A program made the translations under genes and the position numbers. The notes beneath the pieces are model-generated. The model was given only the letters and a program-made list of their open reading frames with translations. It was not told where the DNA came from and ran no database searches. Shown here in pieces: positions 56,624 to 64,000 of a stretch of 64,000 nucleotides of DNA (within the stretch, counting starts at the first letter, position 1; each line of letters starts with the position of its first letter). The DNA is from Nocardia higoensis (GTDB lineage: Bacteria; Actinomycetota; Actinomycetes; Mycobacteriales; Mycobacteriaceae), in assembly GCF_015477835.1 (NCBI RefSeq), contig NZ_JADLQN010000001.1, positions 620,001 to 684,000 of the forward strand, in the 5' to 3' direction.

Positions 56624-57232
56624 TCAGGTGGTGACCGGAGCGCGTCCCGCCAATTCGATGAGGTGCTGGACGAGGGTCAGCAGCACGCTCTTGGCCGAAT
56701 CACGGCTGCGGGCGTCGCACAACAGCACCGGGGTGTGCGGGTCGAGATCGAGTGCGTCGCGCACCTCGTCCACGGTGTAGCGGGGCGCGCCGTCGAAGCA
56801 GTTCACGCCGATGATGAACGGCAGTCCGCGGCGCTCGAAGAAGTCGACCGCGGCGAAGGAATTGCTGAGCCTGCGGGTATCGGCGAGGACCACAGCGCCG
56901 AGCGCCCCACGGGACAACTCATCCCACAGGAACCAGAATCGGTCCTGGCCGGGCGTGCCGAAGAGGTAGAGCACGAGATCGCGGTCGATGGTGATACGAC
57001 CGAAATCCAGCGCCACCGTGGTGGTTTCCTTGGACTCGACACCGGAGAGGTCGTCGACACCGTTACTGACCTCGGTGATGAGTTCCTCGGTGCGTAGCGG
57101 CGTGATCTCGCTGATCGCCGAAACCATTGTGGTCTTGCCGACCCCGAATCCGCCAGCGATGAGGATCTTGACCGAAGCGGCCAAGCGCTGTGATCCGGAA
57201 TCGACCCGTGGGTCAAAGTTTTCTGATGCCAT
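56624..57232 (-). CDS. Conservon GTPase (CvnD-like)
   Basis: The 202-residue GTP-binding protein of the MglA/Ras-like group has the P-loop IAGGFGVGKTTMV near residue 25, a threonine-rich switch region (ESKETTTVALDFG), LFGTPGQDRFWFLW (G3), and GVNCFDG in the place of the NKxD motif. It is the effector end of the four-gene conservon found in actinomycetes, where kinase, roadblock, DUF742 and GTPase form a membrane-linked signalling unit. ATG 57232 (MASENFD) overlaps the DUF742 gene by 20 nt; an upstream in-frame start exists but lies deeper in that gene. Confidence 0.9.
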   Translation of the reverse strand: MASENFDPRVDSGSQRLAASVKILIAGGFGVGKTTMVSAISEITPLRTEELITEVSNGVDDLSGVESKETTTVALDFGRITIDRDLVLYLFGTPGQDRFWFLWDELSRGALGAVVLADTRRLSNSFAAVDFFERRGLPFIIGVNCFDGAPRYTVDEVRDALDLDPHTPVLLCDARSRDSAKSVLLTLVQHLIELAGRAPVTT

Positions 57233-57587
57233 CCAAAACCGCTCGCAATACGTTGAGATCGTCGGGGCCACTGTCCGATTGCATCGGAGCCCGGAAGATC
57301 AGTTGTCCCTCGCCGATCAAGTCGCCGACGAGAATCTTTGTCACCGCAAGAGGAAGTTGCAAGTGTGCAGCTACCTCGGCCACGGACTGGGGCTGCGCGC
57401 AGAGCCGGACGATGATGCCGTATTCGGGCTCCGGCCTGCGCAGTGTCGGCGCCTTGGTGGTGGTGACGACCACCGTCAGCATGTCCAGGTCATGAGCGGC
57501 GCCCATGGTGCGGCCGCGGATCAACGCATAGGGCCGGACCACCGGTCCGGCCGCGTCGTCGAAGAACGCCCCGCCCTCGCGTGTCAT
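57213..57587 (-). CDS. DUF742 conservon protein (CvnC-like)
   Basis: The 124-residue DUF742 protein has PVVRPYALIRGRT at the N-terminus, LDMLTVVVTT, and a winged-helix-like segment IVRLCAQPQSVAEVAAHLQLPLAVTKILVGDLI. It is the third member of the conservon, between the roadblock and GTPase genes, with overlaps on both sides. It is thought to link the sensor complex to output; no enzymatic motif is present. Confidence 0.9.
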   Translation of the reverse strand: MTREGGAFFDDAAGPVVRPYALIRGRTMGAAHDLDMLTVVVTTTKAPTLRRPEPEYGIIVRLCAQPQSVAEVAAHLQLPLAVTKILVGDLIGEGQLIFRAPMQSDSGPDDLNVLRAVLDGIRKL

Positions 57588-57979
57588 GACAATCTGGCAG
57601 GGGTGGACAGAAAGTTGCCGACCCGTTGGACTGTCACGTTCATCTCGTAGGCCACCATGCCGAGATTGGCGTTCTCCGCGGCCTGTAGCGCCAGGCAGGC
57701 GTTGTCACCCGCCGCCGTGACGAACAGGACCGCGCGGTCGAGTTCGATCACCGCCTGGCGCACGCCGCCGCCGCCGAACCGGCTGCCCGCACTGCGGGAG
57801 AGTCCGTACAGCGTCGAGGACATCGCCGCGAAATGCTCGGCGTCCTCGCGGCTCATCTTGGTCGACCTGCCCAGCAGCAGTCCGTCGGTGGACAACACCA
57901 CCGCGTAACGCACGCCGGCCAGTCGATCGACCAAGTCGTCGAGCAGCCAGTCGAGGTCGCCGGATTTGGCAGTGCTCAC
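57584..57979 (-). CDS. Roadblock/LC7-domain conservon protein (CvnB-like)
   Basis: The 131-residue roadblock/LC7 protein begins with LDWLLDDLVDRLAGVRYAVVLSTDGLLLGRS and has VIELDRAVLFVTAAGDNACLALQA, the usual two-part fold. Such proteins act as regulators of the MglA-like GTPase partner. It overlaps the kinase gene by 4 nt and the DUF742 gene by 4 nt. Confidence 0.92.
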   Translation of the reverse strand: MSTAKSGDLDWLLDDLVDRLAGVRYAVVLSTDGLLLGRSTKMSREDAEHFAAMSSTLYGLSRSAGSRFGGGGVRQAVIELDRAVLFVTAAGDNACLALQAAENANLGMVAYEMNVTVQRVGNFLSTPARLS

Positions 57980-60231
57980 TGTTGGCCTTCCTGTCCTTCG
58001 TTGAGCCGCTCACGGCGGCCCTGCCGGGTTCCATTCTCTATGGCCGACATCAGATCACGGGCTTGTTCGGGAGAACGTTCGCGTTCGGCGGACGGCTCCG
58101 GGGTGGGCGTGTGGGTCAGTTCGGGTGCCAGGTTCTCCTGCCGCCTGCGTCTGGGCAGCTCCGGCTTGCCGCCGAGAGGGGTGTAGGCCGACGGTACCGG
58201 TCGCTCGGGTGCGATACGCGGCGGGATGCTCTCCGGCGGCGCGAGAGTGGCTACCGACGATTCGGGGAACTCGGGGGCCGGACGGTCGGGGACGGGTTCG
58301 TAGCGCGGCGGAGATACCGGCAGCGCCCGTTCCTCGATGATCTCCGCGGAGGGCTCCGGCGCCAGCAACGCGGAGGGGATGAGCACGACCGCGCGGACGC
58401 CGCCGTAGTTGGATTCCGACAGCCGCACCGACACGCCGTGGCGTACCGCCAGTTGTGCGACCACGAACAGGCCGAGGCGCGAATCCGCCGACAGCCGCGC
58501 GACACCGAAGTCCGGTGGGTTGCGCAGCATCTCGTTGACCCGTGCCAGCTCGCCCTCCGGCATGCCCATGCCCTGGTCGGAGATCTCGACGACGACGCCG
58601 CGTCCGACGAGATTGCCCGAGACCTCTACCTTCGACTGCGGCGGGGAGTAGGAGATGGCGTTGTCGACCAGTTCGGCGATCAGGTGCCCGAGGTCGGCCA
58701 CGGCCGAGCCGAGCACGTTCGCATCCGGAATCCGCTGCACCTGCACGCGCGCGTAGTCGAGGGTTTCGCCGACCGCGGCGCGCACCAGGTCGACCAGCGG
58801 AATCGGATTACGCCACTGCCTGCCCGGCATACCACCGCCGAGCACGATCAGGTTCTCGGCGTTGCGCCGCTCGCGGGTGGCGAGGTGATCGAGCCGAAAC
58901 AGTGTCTCCAGCATCGCCGGGTCTTCCTGCTTGGATTCGGCCTCGTCGAGGATCTCGAGCTGGCGGTGCACGACGATCTGGCTGCGGTGGGCGATGTTGA
59001 GGAACACCGCCTTCACGCCTTCGCGGGTGCGCGCTTCGTCGACGGCGGCGGTGACGGCGGCGGCGTGCGCGTGCTCGAAGGCTTGTGCCACCTCGCCGAT
59101 CTCGTCGTCGCCGTAGTCCAGGCGCGGAGTTTCTCCGGCGGCGTCGACGATCTCGCCTTCGCGCAGCTTGCGCATGGTTTCGGGCAGACTGACGTCGGCG
59201 AGCGCGAGGGTTTCCCCACGCAACTTCTTGAGCCTGCGGATGATGCGGTTGGCCAACGCCAAGGCGATGAGGAACGCCGAGACGCTGATCGCGAGCACGC
59301 CGCCGCCGGTGAGCAGCGAATTGCGCGCGGCCGCACCATAGGTGTCCTCGGCCATGTCCTCGGTCTGCAGGCTGTGGCTGATCCACAGATCCAGTAGCGA
59401 CCGGTTGAGCTGATTGGCGGCTTCCTGCCAGTCGACCAGGTTTCCGGGGAGATCGTCACCGCGCAGCAAGGCGCTCTCCACCGCGGTGACCTGCTGCCAG
59501 GCCGGCGAGGAGAGCAGAGCGGCCGCCTGCTCCTGCTGATCGCTGCGAGTGTCGGCAGCCAACAGGTTGATCTCGGTGTGGTAGTAGCCGATCTGGTAGA
59601 CCAGCTCGTCCATCGGGATGTCGTCGAGTTCGGACTCGGTGGCCGCCAGAGCCAGCGCCAACGCGTTCGACCGGGACATGCCTTCGGCGGCGTAGAGCAG
59701 TCGCACACCCCGGCTGAGCTGGACGCCGATCTCGGTGTCGGGCGCCTGCTCCTGCGCCGTCCGTGTACCCGCGGCGACCCTGTCGAGGATCTGGCTGAAG
59801 AAGCCGTAGGCGTCGAGGACGGGAATCTGCCGTACATCGACGCCCTGACGCAGTTGGACGAGGTGATCGATGACCGCGTGGAACGCCTTGGCATCTTCCT
59901 CGTTGCCGTTGCCCACTTTCAGTTCGGAAGTCGTCTCCAGAATGTTGCGGACCGCGCCGTCCAAGCGAACCCGGGCGGCGGTGAGCGCGGGGGTGGCCGC
60001 CGCGTCGCCGGTCAGGGTCGCGACGGTGTAGTGCCGTTCCTGCTGCAACGCCTCGACGAACTCGCGGGTGGCCGGGGTGGCTATCTGAATCTCCTCGGCC
60101 CAATCGCGGGCCGCGCTTCCTTGATCGACCAGATATCCCGCGGTTCCGACGCCGATCACCAGCAGTGTCAGACTCGGGACCAACGCGATTGCAAGGATCC
60201 GGCCTCGCACACCGAGTCTCGCCTTGAACAT
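57976..60231 (-). CDS. Conservon sensor histidine kinase (CvnA-like, NIT domain)
   Basis: The 751-residue membrane kinase has a first helix at about 12-33 and an extracellular nitrate/nitrite-sensor-type helical domain (~35-305). A second helix LLTGGGVLAISVSAFLIALALA (~307-330) and a HAMP-like linker follow. The phosphoacceptor-type region has FLNIAHRSQIVVHRQLEILDEAE. The ATPase domain shows LIAELVDNAISYSPP, EISDQGMGMPEGEL and SRLGLFVVAQLAVRHG. A disordered Pro/Glu/Arg-rich tail ends it. ATG 60231 was chosen over GTG 60237 because TAGGTT lies exactly 6 nt before the ATG. It is the first gene of the conservon and would sense an external cue through the NIT domain. Confidence 0.9.
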   Translation of the reverse strand: MFKARLGVRGRILAIALVPSLTLLVIGVGTAGYLVDQGSAARDWAEEIQIATPATREFVEALQQERHYTVATLTGDAAATPALTAARVRLDGAVRNILETTSELKVGNGNEEDAKAFHAVIDHLVQLRQGVDVRQIPVLDAYGFFSQILDRVAAGTRTAQEQAPDTEIGVQLSRGVRLLYAAEGMSRSNALALALAATESELDDIPMDELVYQIGYYHTEINLLAADTRSDQQEQAAALLSSPAWQQVTAVESALLRGDDLPGNLVDWQEAANQLNRSLLDLWISHSLQTEDMAEDTYGAAARNSLLTGGGVLAISVSAFLIALALANRIIRRLKKLRGETLALADVSLPETMRKLREGEIVDAAGETPRLDYGDDEIGEVAQAFEHAHAAAVTAAVDEARTREGVKAVFLNIAHRSQIVVHRQLEILDEAESKQEDPAMLETLFRLDHLATRERRNAENLIVLGGGMPGRQWRNPIPLVDLVRAAVGETLDYARVQVQRIPDANVLGSAVADLGHLIAELVDNAISYSPPQSKVEVSGNLVGRGVVVEISDQGMGMPEGELARVNEMLRNPPDFGVARLSADSRLGLFVVAQLAVRHGVSVRLSESNYGGVRAVVLIPSALLAPEPSAEIIEERALPVSPPRYEPVPDRPAPEFPESSVATLAPPESIPPRIAPERPVPSAYTPLGGKPELPRRRRQENLAPELTHTPTPEPSAERERSPEQARDLMSAIENGTRQGRRERLNEGQEGQQ

Positions 60232-60237
60232 CCGCAC

Positions 60238-60243
60238 AACCTA
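60238..60243 (-). promoter_or_regulatory. Leaderless -10 box (TAGGTT) of the conservon
   Basis: On the minus strand TAGGTT, 6 nt, then ATG 60231. This placement fits ATG 60231 and not the upstream GTG as the start. Confidence 0.6.
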
Positions 60244-60289
60244 ATGGAGCGGACTACACGGCTGTCATTCCGGTCCCGGTGAGCGAGAC

Positions 60290-60295
60290 TACTAT
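60290..60295 (+). promoter_or_regulatory. Possible -10 box (TACTAT) for gabD2
   Basis: TACTAT sits about 140 bp before the gabD2 start and just upstream of a 16-bp repeat array. It partly overlaps a TTGACA hexamer and the palindrome TGACATGTCA. Transcripts from here would carry the repeats in the 5' leader. Confidence 0.4.
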
Positions 60296-60313
60296 TGACA
60301 TGTCATGGTCGCT

Positions 60314-60377
60314 GTGCTGCGTCATCGTCGTGCTGCGTCATCGTCGTGCTGCGTCATCGTCGTGCTGCGTCATCGTC
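60314..60377 (+). repeat. 16-bp tandem repeat, four perfect copies, upstream of gabD2
   Basis: GTGCTGCGTCATCGTC occurs four times head to tail (60314, 60330, 60346, 60362), followed by decayed copies up to about 60415. The unit length is not a multiple of three, so copy changes shift the frame between the upstream ATG 60305 and the gene. Confidence 0.95.
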
Positions 60378-60433
60378 GCGTTGCGTCGTCCCATGCTTGT
60401 GTCATCGCCGCTGTGTCACTACGAGGAGGCACC

Positions 60434-61987
60434 ATGCCCGCACCTACCGCCGCGGAGTTCGCCCGACTGGGCGCGCTCGCCGCCGTACACGACTCCGAAC
60501 AGCACGAACACGCCACGATCACCGAAACCTTCACCGGCGCGGCATTGGGCGAGGTTGCGATCGGGACCGCGGCCGACGTCGAGACAGCCTTCCGCAGGGC
60601 CCGCGTCGCCGCGTCGCGGTGGGCCGCCCGCCCGGTCCGCGAACGTGCCGCGGTGATCGAACGCTTCCGCGCGCTGATCGTCGAGCACCGCTGCGCACTG
60701 ATGGATGTCATCCAGGCCGAATCCGGCAAAGCGCGGTGGGCGGCGCAGGAGGAGATCATGGGTCTGATCTTCGCGGCGCGCTATTTCCGCGGCGTCGCGC
60801 CGAAACTCCTCGCACCTCGTTCGGTACCCGGCGCGTTCCCGATTCTCAACCGCACGGCGGTGTACCACCAACCCAAAGGCGTGGTCGGGGTGATCGCGCC
60901 GTGGAATTACCCGATGCTGCTGTCCGTCGGCGACGCGCTGCCCGCGCTGCTGGCGGGCAACGCCGTCGTCGTCAAACCCGACAGCACCACCCCGTACTCC
61001 GCGCTCGCCGCCGCCGATCTGCTCTACCGCGCGGGCCTGCCGCGCGATCTGCTCGCGGTCGTGCCGGGCCGGGGCACCGTGGTGGGCACCGCCATCGTCG
61101 AGTCCTGCGACTACCTGATGTTCACCGGCTCCACCGCCACCGGACGCACGCTGGCCCAGCAGTGCGGGCGCAGGCTCATCGGCTTCTCCGCCGAACTCGG
61201 CGGCAAGAACCCGATGATCGTCACCGCGGGCGCGAACCTCGACCGGGTGGCCAAGGCGGCGGTGCGCGCCTGCTTCTCCAACGCGGGCCAGCTGTGTATC
61301 TCGATCGAACGGATCTATGTCGAGCAGGCGGTGGCCTCGGAATTCACCGAGAAGTTCGTCCTCGCGGTGGAAGCCGCCCGGTTGGGGGCAGCCTACGACT
61401 TCTCCGCCGACATCGGCAGTCTCATCTCACCGGCACAGCTCGAGGCGGTCACCACGCACCTGGCCGACGCCACCGCCAAGGGCGCGCGGGTCCTCACCGG
61501 CGGAGGAGCCCGGCCCGATCTGGGACCGCTGTTCTTCGAGCCGACCGTGCTCGCCGGGGTCTCCGACGACATGATCTGCGCGCGCGAGGAGACCTTCGGG
61601 CCGCTGGTGGCGATCTACCCGGTCGTCGATGTCGAGGAGGCGATCCGGCGCGCCAACGACACCGAGTACGGGCTCAATGCGAGCGTGTGGGCCGCGAGCC
61701 CGGCCGAGGGCGAGGCGATCGCGCGCAGACTGCGGACGGGCACGGTCTGCGTGGACGAAGGCTACGCCCCGGCCTGGGCGAGCACCGCCGCGCCGATGGG
61801 CGGCATGGGGCAGTCCGGCGTCGGGCGCAGGCACGGGCCCGATGGCCTGCTGAAGTACACCGAGCCGCAGAATGTCGCGGTCACCCGGTGGATGAATCTC
61901 GACCCGCCGCCGCTGGTTCCGCAGGACCTGTGGCAGCAGATGCTCATGACGATCGCGCGCTCGCTGCGGTTCCTGCCCGGCCGCTGA
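60434..61987 (+). CDS. gabD2: Succinate-semialdehyde dehydrogenase (NADP+)
   Basis: The 517-residue aldehyde dehydrogenase is close to M. tuberculosis GabD2 (Rv1731) throughout. It has GVIAPWNYPMLLSVGDALPALLAGNAVVVKPDS (coenzyme site), FTGSTATGRTL, FSAELGGKNPMIV (general-base Glu) and CFSNAGQLCISIERIYVE (catalytic Cys). It ends near GVGRRHGPDGLLKYTE. It oxidises succinic semialdehyde to succinate, linking the GABA shunt or an alpha-ketoglutarate bypass to the TCA cycle. ATG 60434 has GAGGAGG upstream. The open frame continues to ATG 60305 through the 16-bp repeats, but homologues start at MPAP. Confidence 0.93.
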   Translation: MPAPTAAEFARLGALAAVHDSEQHEHATITETFTGAALGEVAIGTAADVETAFRRARVAASRWAARPVRERAAVIERFRALIVEHRCALMDVIQAESGKARWAAQEEIMGLIFAARYFRGVAPKLLAPRSVPGAFPILNRTAVYHQPKGVVGVIAPWNYPMLLSVGDALPALLAGNAVVVKPDSTTPYSALAAADLLYRAGLPRDLLAVVPGRGTVVGTAIVESCDYLMFTGSTATGRTLAQQCGRRLIGFSAELGGKNPMIVTAGANLDRVAKAAVRACFSNAGQLCISIERIYVEQAVASEFTEKFVLAVEAARLGAAYDFSADIGSLISPAQLEAVTTHLADATAKGARVLTGGGARPDLGPLFFEPTVLAGVSDDMICAREETFGPLVAIYPVVDVEEAIRRANDTEYGLNASVWAASPAEGEAIARRLRTGTVCVDEGYAPAWASTAAPMGGMGQSGVGRRHGPDGLLKYTEPQNVAVTRWMNLDPPPLVPQDLWQQMLMTIARSLRFLPGR

Positions 61988-61988
61988 T

Positions 61989-62303
61989 TCACTTGTTCAC
62001 GATCATGCCCGCCACATCGGCGTTCTTGATCGGTGTATCGGTGTTGCGCTGGCCCGAGCACAACACGTCCACGGCCATCATCGTCAGGTCGACCGCCGTT
62101 CCGGACGGTTCGGTGGACAGGTTGTCGCGTTCCTTGACGAATTTGGTGATGGTGATGCGCTTGGTGTCCGCGTCCTGGGTGACGTACTCCCCGCACGGGG
62201 TGTCGCCGCCGCGGTTGAGTGCTCTCTCGACGTCGGAGCATCCGCTCATCAAGGTGACGGCGGCGAACGCCGCCAGACCGGTCCTGCCAACGGTGCCGAT
62301 CAT
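61989..62303 (-). CDS. Small secreted lipoprotein, two-cysteine (HdeA-like?)
   Basis: The 104-residue protein has a lipoprotein signal (TGLAAFAAVTLMSGCSDVE, Cys about residue 22). A short mature part follows with CGEYVTQDADTKRITITKFVKE and VDVLCSGQRNTDTPI, giving two further Cys that could form a disulfide. The arrangement is reminiscent of HdeA-type acid-stress chaperones, but resemblance is weak and I would not name it. ATG 62303 has AGGAGGAG upstream. It converges on gabD2 with a 1-bp gap. Confidence 0.65.
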   Translation of the reverse strand: MIGTVGRTGLAAFAAVTLMSGCSDVERALNRGGDTPCGEYVTQDADTKRITITKFVKERDNLSTEPSGTAVDLTMMAVDVLCSGQRNTDTPIKNADVAGMIVNK

Positions 62304-62413
62304 CGGCTCCTCCTGTTCTCCGGTCGAGCGGGACGGCCGCGCGATCCTGTGGCCCCCCACCGTGAGCCTAGAGCCCGCCGTACCGGAACTCACGTCGAGG
62401 CGGGGCGTGTGCG

Positions 62414-63577
62414 TCAGCCGGTGGCGATGCGCAGCGGGATCTCCACTTCCGCGGTGGTCAACGATCCGTGGTGACCGACCATCGCGGCCTCCAGCGGTTC
62501 GGCCGCACTGCGGATCACTCCGCCCCGGCCGCGGGCCGCGACCACCAGATCGCCGATGCGCGCCGCGGCGGCCGGGGTGACCAGCGGTCCGAACCAGCCG
62601 CGGGCGATGACCTCGTCGCGCCCGAGTACCGCGAAATCATCGCCGAGCGTGGTCCGCCAGGCGGCCGCGACGTCAGCGGTCGCGCCCTGCTCGGTGTAGA
62701 CGTGGCGGGCGCGCGCCTCGCCACCCAATGTGCGCACCCCCGCGCGCAGTTCGGGGCGGGTGTCGAAGTCGACGGGGGCGGTGATGTCGACCATGCCGTG
62801 ATCGGCGGTGACCAGCAAGGCCGCGCCCGCGGGAAGGCGCTCGGCGATGGCGGCCGCGAGCCGGTCGACGTGGGACAGTTCGAGCAGCCAAGCATCCGAG
62901 GCGGTGCCGCGCACGTGCCCGGTGGTGTCGAGTTCGCCGTGATAGGCATAGACAAGAGAACGTTCGCCCGCGCGTAGTGCGGTGATCACCCCGTCGACCA
63001 GATCGCCGAAGGAAAAGCTGGGGCGGAACTCGTTGCCGCGCAAGGCGGCACGGGTGAGGCCGGACGCGGCCTGGTACATCGGCGCGACCTGCCCGACCCG
63101 CACCCCGGCGGCGGCCGCGCGCTCGAACGTGGTCGGCCGGGGCTGGAACTGCTCGGGAACCAAGTCCGTCAGCAGGTCGTGGACCCGGTCGCGCTCCGCG
63201 CTGTGACCGCCCTGGCCCTGCAATTGCCAGCGCAGGGCGTTCACCAAGCGGTCGTAGCCGGGCACGTTCATCAGGTAACCGACGATGCCGTGCTCGCCGG
63301 GCGGTGCGCCGATGCCGAGCGAACTCAGCGAGGTCGCCGTGGTGCTCGGAAAGCCGGTGGTCAGCGGTTTCGCGACCAGGCTCGACAGGAACGGCGCCAC
63401 CTCGGCGTGCCCGGCCAGCAGTTCGGCGCCGAGTCCGTCGACAAGCAGTACGCACACCCGGGTCGCGGTCAGGTCGAGACCGAGACGGTCCTGTTCGCCG
63501 GGTACGCCCAGGCAGGCCAGTACCGAGGGCAGCACATCGGACAGGGAACCCGTTCCGTAACGGGGCGCGTCGAACAT
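62414..63577 (-). CDS. Alkaline-phosphatase-superfamily phosphodiesterase (nucleotide pyrophosphatase-like)
   Basis: The 387-residue protein of the type-I phosphodiesterase group has RVCVLLVDGLGAELL (metal Asp), TTGFPSTTATSLSSLGIGAPPGEHGIVGY (nucleophile Thr), YHGELDTTGHVRG and LLVTADHGMVDIT (metal Asp-His), plus a late GHHGSL His. All metal ligands expected for a two-zinc centre seem present. Such enzymes cleave phosphodiester or pyrophosphate bonds in nucleotides or glycans. The start ATG 63577 (MFDAPRYG) was chosen over an upstream in-frame start because the extra 31 residues are low-quality. CATCCT sits 6 nt before it. No signal peptide is seen. Confidence 0.84.
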   Translation of the reverse strand: MFDAPRYGTGSLSDVLPSVLACLGVPGEQDRLGLDLTATRVCVLLVDGLGAELLAGHAEVAPFLSSLVAKPLTTGFPSTTATSLSSLGIGAPPGEHGIVGYLMNVPGYDRLVNALRWQLQGQGGHSAERDRVHDLLTDLVPEQFQPRPTTFERAAAAGVRVGQVAPMYQAASGLTRAALRGNEFRPSFSFGDLVDGVITALRAGERSLVYAYHGELDTTGHVRGTASDAWLLELSHVDRLAAAIAERLPAGAALLVTADHGMVDITAPVDFDTRPELRAGVRTLGGEARARHVYTEQGATADVAAAWRTTLGDDFAVLGRDEVIARGWFGPLVTPAAAARIGDLVVAARGRGGVIRSAAEPLEAAMVGHHGSLTTAEVEIPLRIATG

Positions 63578-63651
63578 GCCGCCAGGATGCCCCGGCGGGC
63601 CTGGCGCGGCAAGGGTGGCGGCCGGGACGGCGTGCCGGTAGACAGGACCGG

Positions 63652-64000
63652 GTGACCACGCCACGCGCATTCCGGTTCGGTGTCAACATGTTCGTCGCGC
63701 AATCGCGCACCGAGTGGATCGGCAAGTGCCGCAGAGCCGAAGAACTCGGATTCGACGTCCTCGGCGTCGCCGACCACCTCGGCATGCCCGCGCCGTTCCC
63801 CGCCATGACCATCGCCGCCGAGGCCACCGAGCGGCCACGGCTGACCACCTTCGTGCTCAACGCCGCCTTCTACAACCCGGTCCTGCTCGCCCGCGAAGCC
63901 GCGGCTGTCGACCGGTTGACCGACGGACGGGTCGAGCTCGGCTTGGGGGCGGGCTATGTGAAGGAGGAATTCGAGGAGGCGGGTATCGCTTTCGAGTCCG
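63652..64000 (+). CDS. LLM-class F420-dependent oxidoreductase (cut by window end)
   Basis: GTG 63652 opens a frame that continues past the right edge; 116 residues are visible. It begins TTPRAFRFGVNMFVAQSRTEWIGKCRRAEELGFDVLGVADHLGMPAPFPAM and has LTDGRVELGLGAGYVKEEFEEAG, standard landmarks of the luciferase-like F420 family (TIGR03621-like). The substrate is unknown. TAGACA lies 7 nt before the start, close to the leaderless pattern used by other genes here. It is divergent from the phosphodiesterase gene. Confidence 0.85.
   Translation, partial: MTTPRAFRFGVNMFVAQSRTEWIGKCRRAEELGFDVLGVADHLGMPAPFPAMTIAAEATERPRLTTFVLNAAFYNPVLLAREAAAVDRLTDGRVELGLGAGYVKEEFEEAGIAFES

Noticed and set aside
60305..60433. 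43-residue N-terminal extension of GabD2
   Set aside because: It is built from the 16-bp repeats; homologues start at MPAP and a strong ribosome site precedes ATG 60434. Kept only as part of the repeat finding.

Overview
This is a very GC-rich window with pervasive GTGA/ATGA stop-start overlaps. It encodes a mycobacterial-type complex I operon, an Rv3143-like regulator beside nuoA, a GabD2 orthologue, a four-gene conservon and several F420-dependent (LLM) oxidoreductases. Together these point to the order Mycobacteriales, most likely Nocardia or a close relative. The genus is an inference. I saw no rRNA, tRNA, CRISPR array or insertion sequence.

Layout. Positions 1-5.8 kb hold single genes: a truncated LLM oxidoreductase, an AAC(3) aminoglycoside acetyltransferase, a leaderless coiled-coil protein, a quinone-oxidoreductase-like enzyme, a GNAT and an HdeD-like membrane protein. 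Positions 5.8-26.5 kb are a surface-polysaccharide locus. A divergent polyprenyl-phosphate sugar transferase faces a tightly overlapping run of sugar-nucleotide genes (cytidylyltransferase, C-methyltransferases, SDR epimerase, PIG-L deacetylase), glycosyltransferases, a Wzx-like flippase, a Wzy-like membrane protein, a Wzz-like protein with a degenerate P-loop, a Tat-type beta-helix lipoprotein, a DUF218 protein, a class-III aminotransferase and a last glycosyltransferase. An RmlC-like gene lies backwards inside this run. Together they look like a Wzx/Wzy capsule or exopolysaccharide pathway using a branched (C-methylated) deoxysugar.

Positions 27.5-30.6 kb hold a four-gene leaderless operon: an Lgt paralogue that has lost canonical residues, two small membrane proteins, and a cysteine-rich radical-SAM enzyme resembling archaeal tetraether lipid synthase (Tes). 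This is my best candidate for an undescribed system, possibly radical joining or modification of lipid chains. Next come an anchored solute-binding-like protein, an EEP-family membrane protein, and a dapA-like gene divergent from a LysR regulator with a clear operator.

Positions 36-51.9 kb are the complete nuoA-N operon on the minus strand, with nuoH and nuoI fused into one reading frame and a CRP-like site upstream. Then follow the Rv3143-like regulator, a Y-family polymerase whose start lies in a LexA box, a TetR/winged-helix divergent pair and a Nudix hydrolase. The conservon (kinase, roadblock, DUF742, GTPase) and gabD2 follow, the latter preceded by a 16-bp tandem repeat. A lipoprotein, a phosphodiesterase-like enzyme and the start of another LLM oxidoreductase close the window.

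A recurring signal is a TANNNT -10 hexamer placed exactly 6 nt before the start codon at seven genes, with looser variants at about four others. This indicates widespread leaderless transcription and fixes several start codons.
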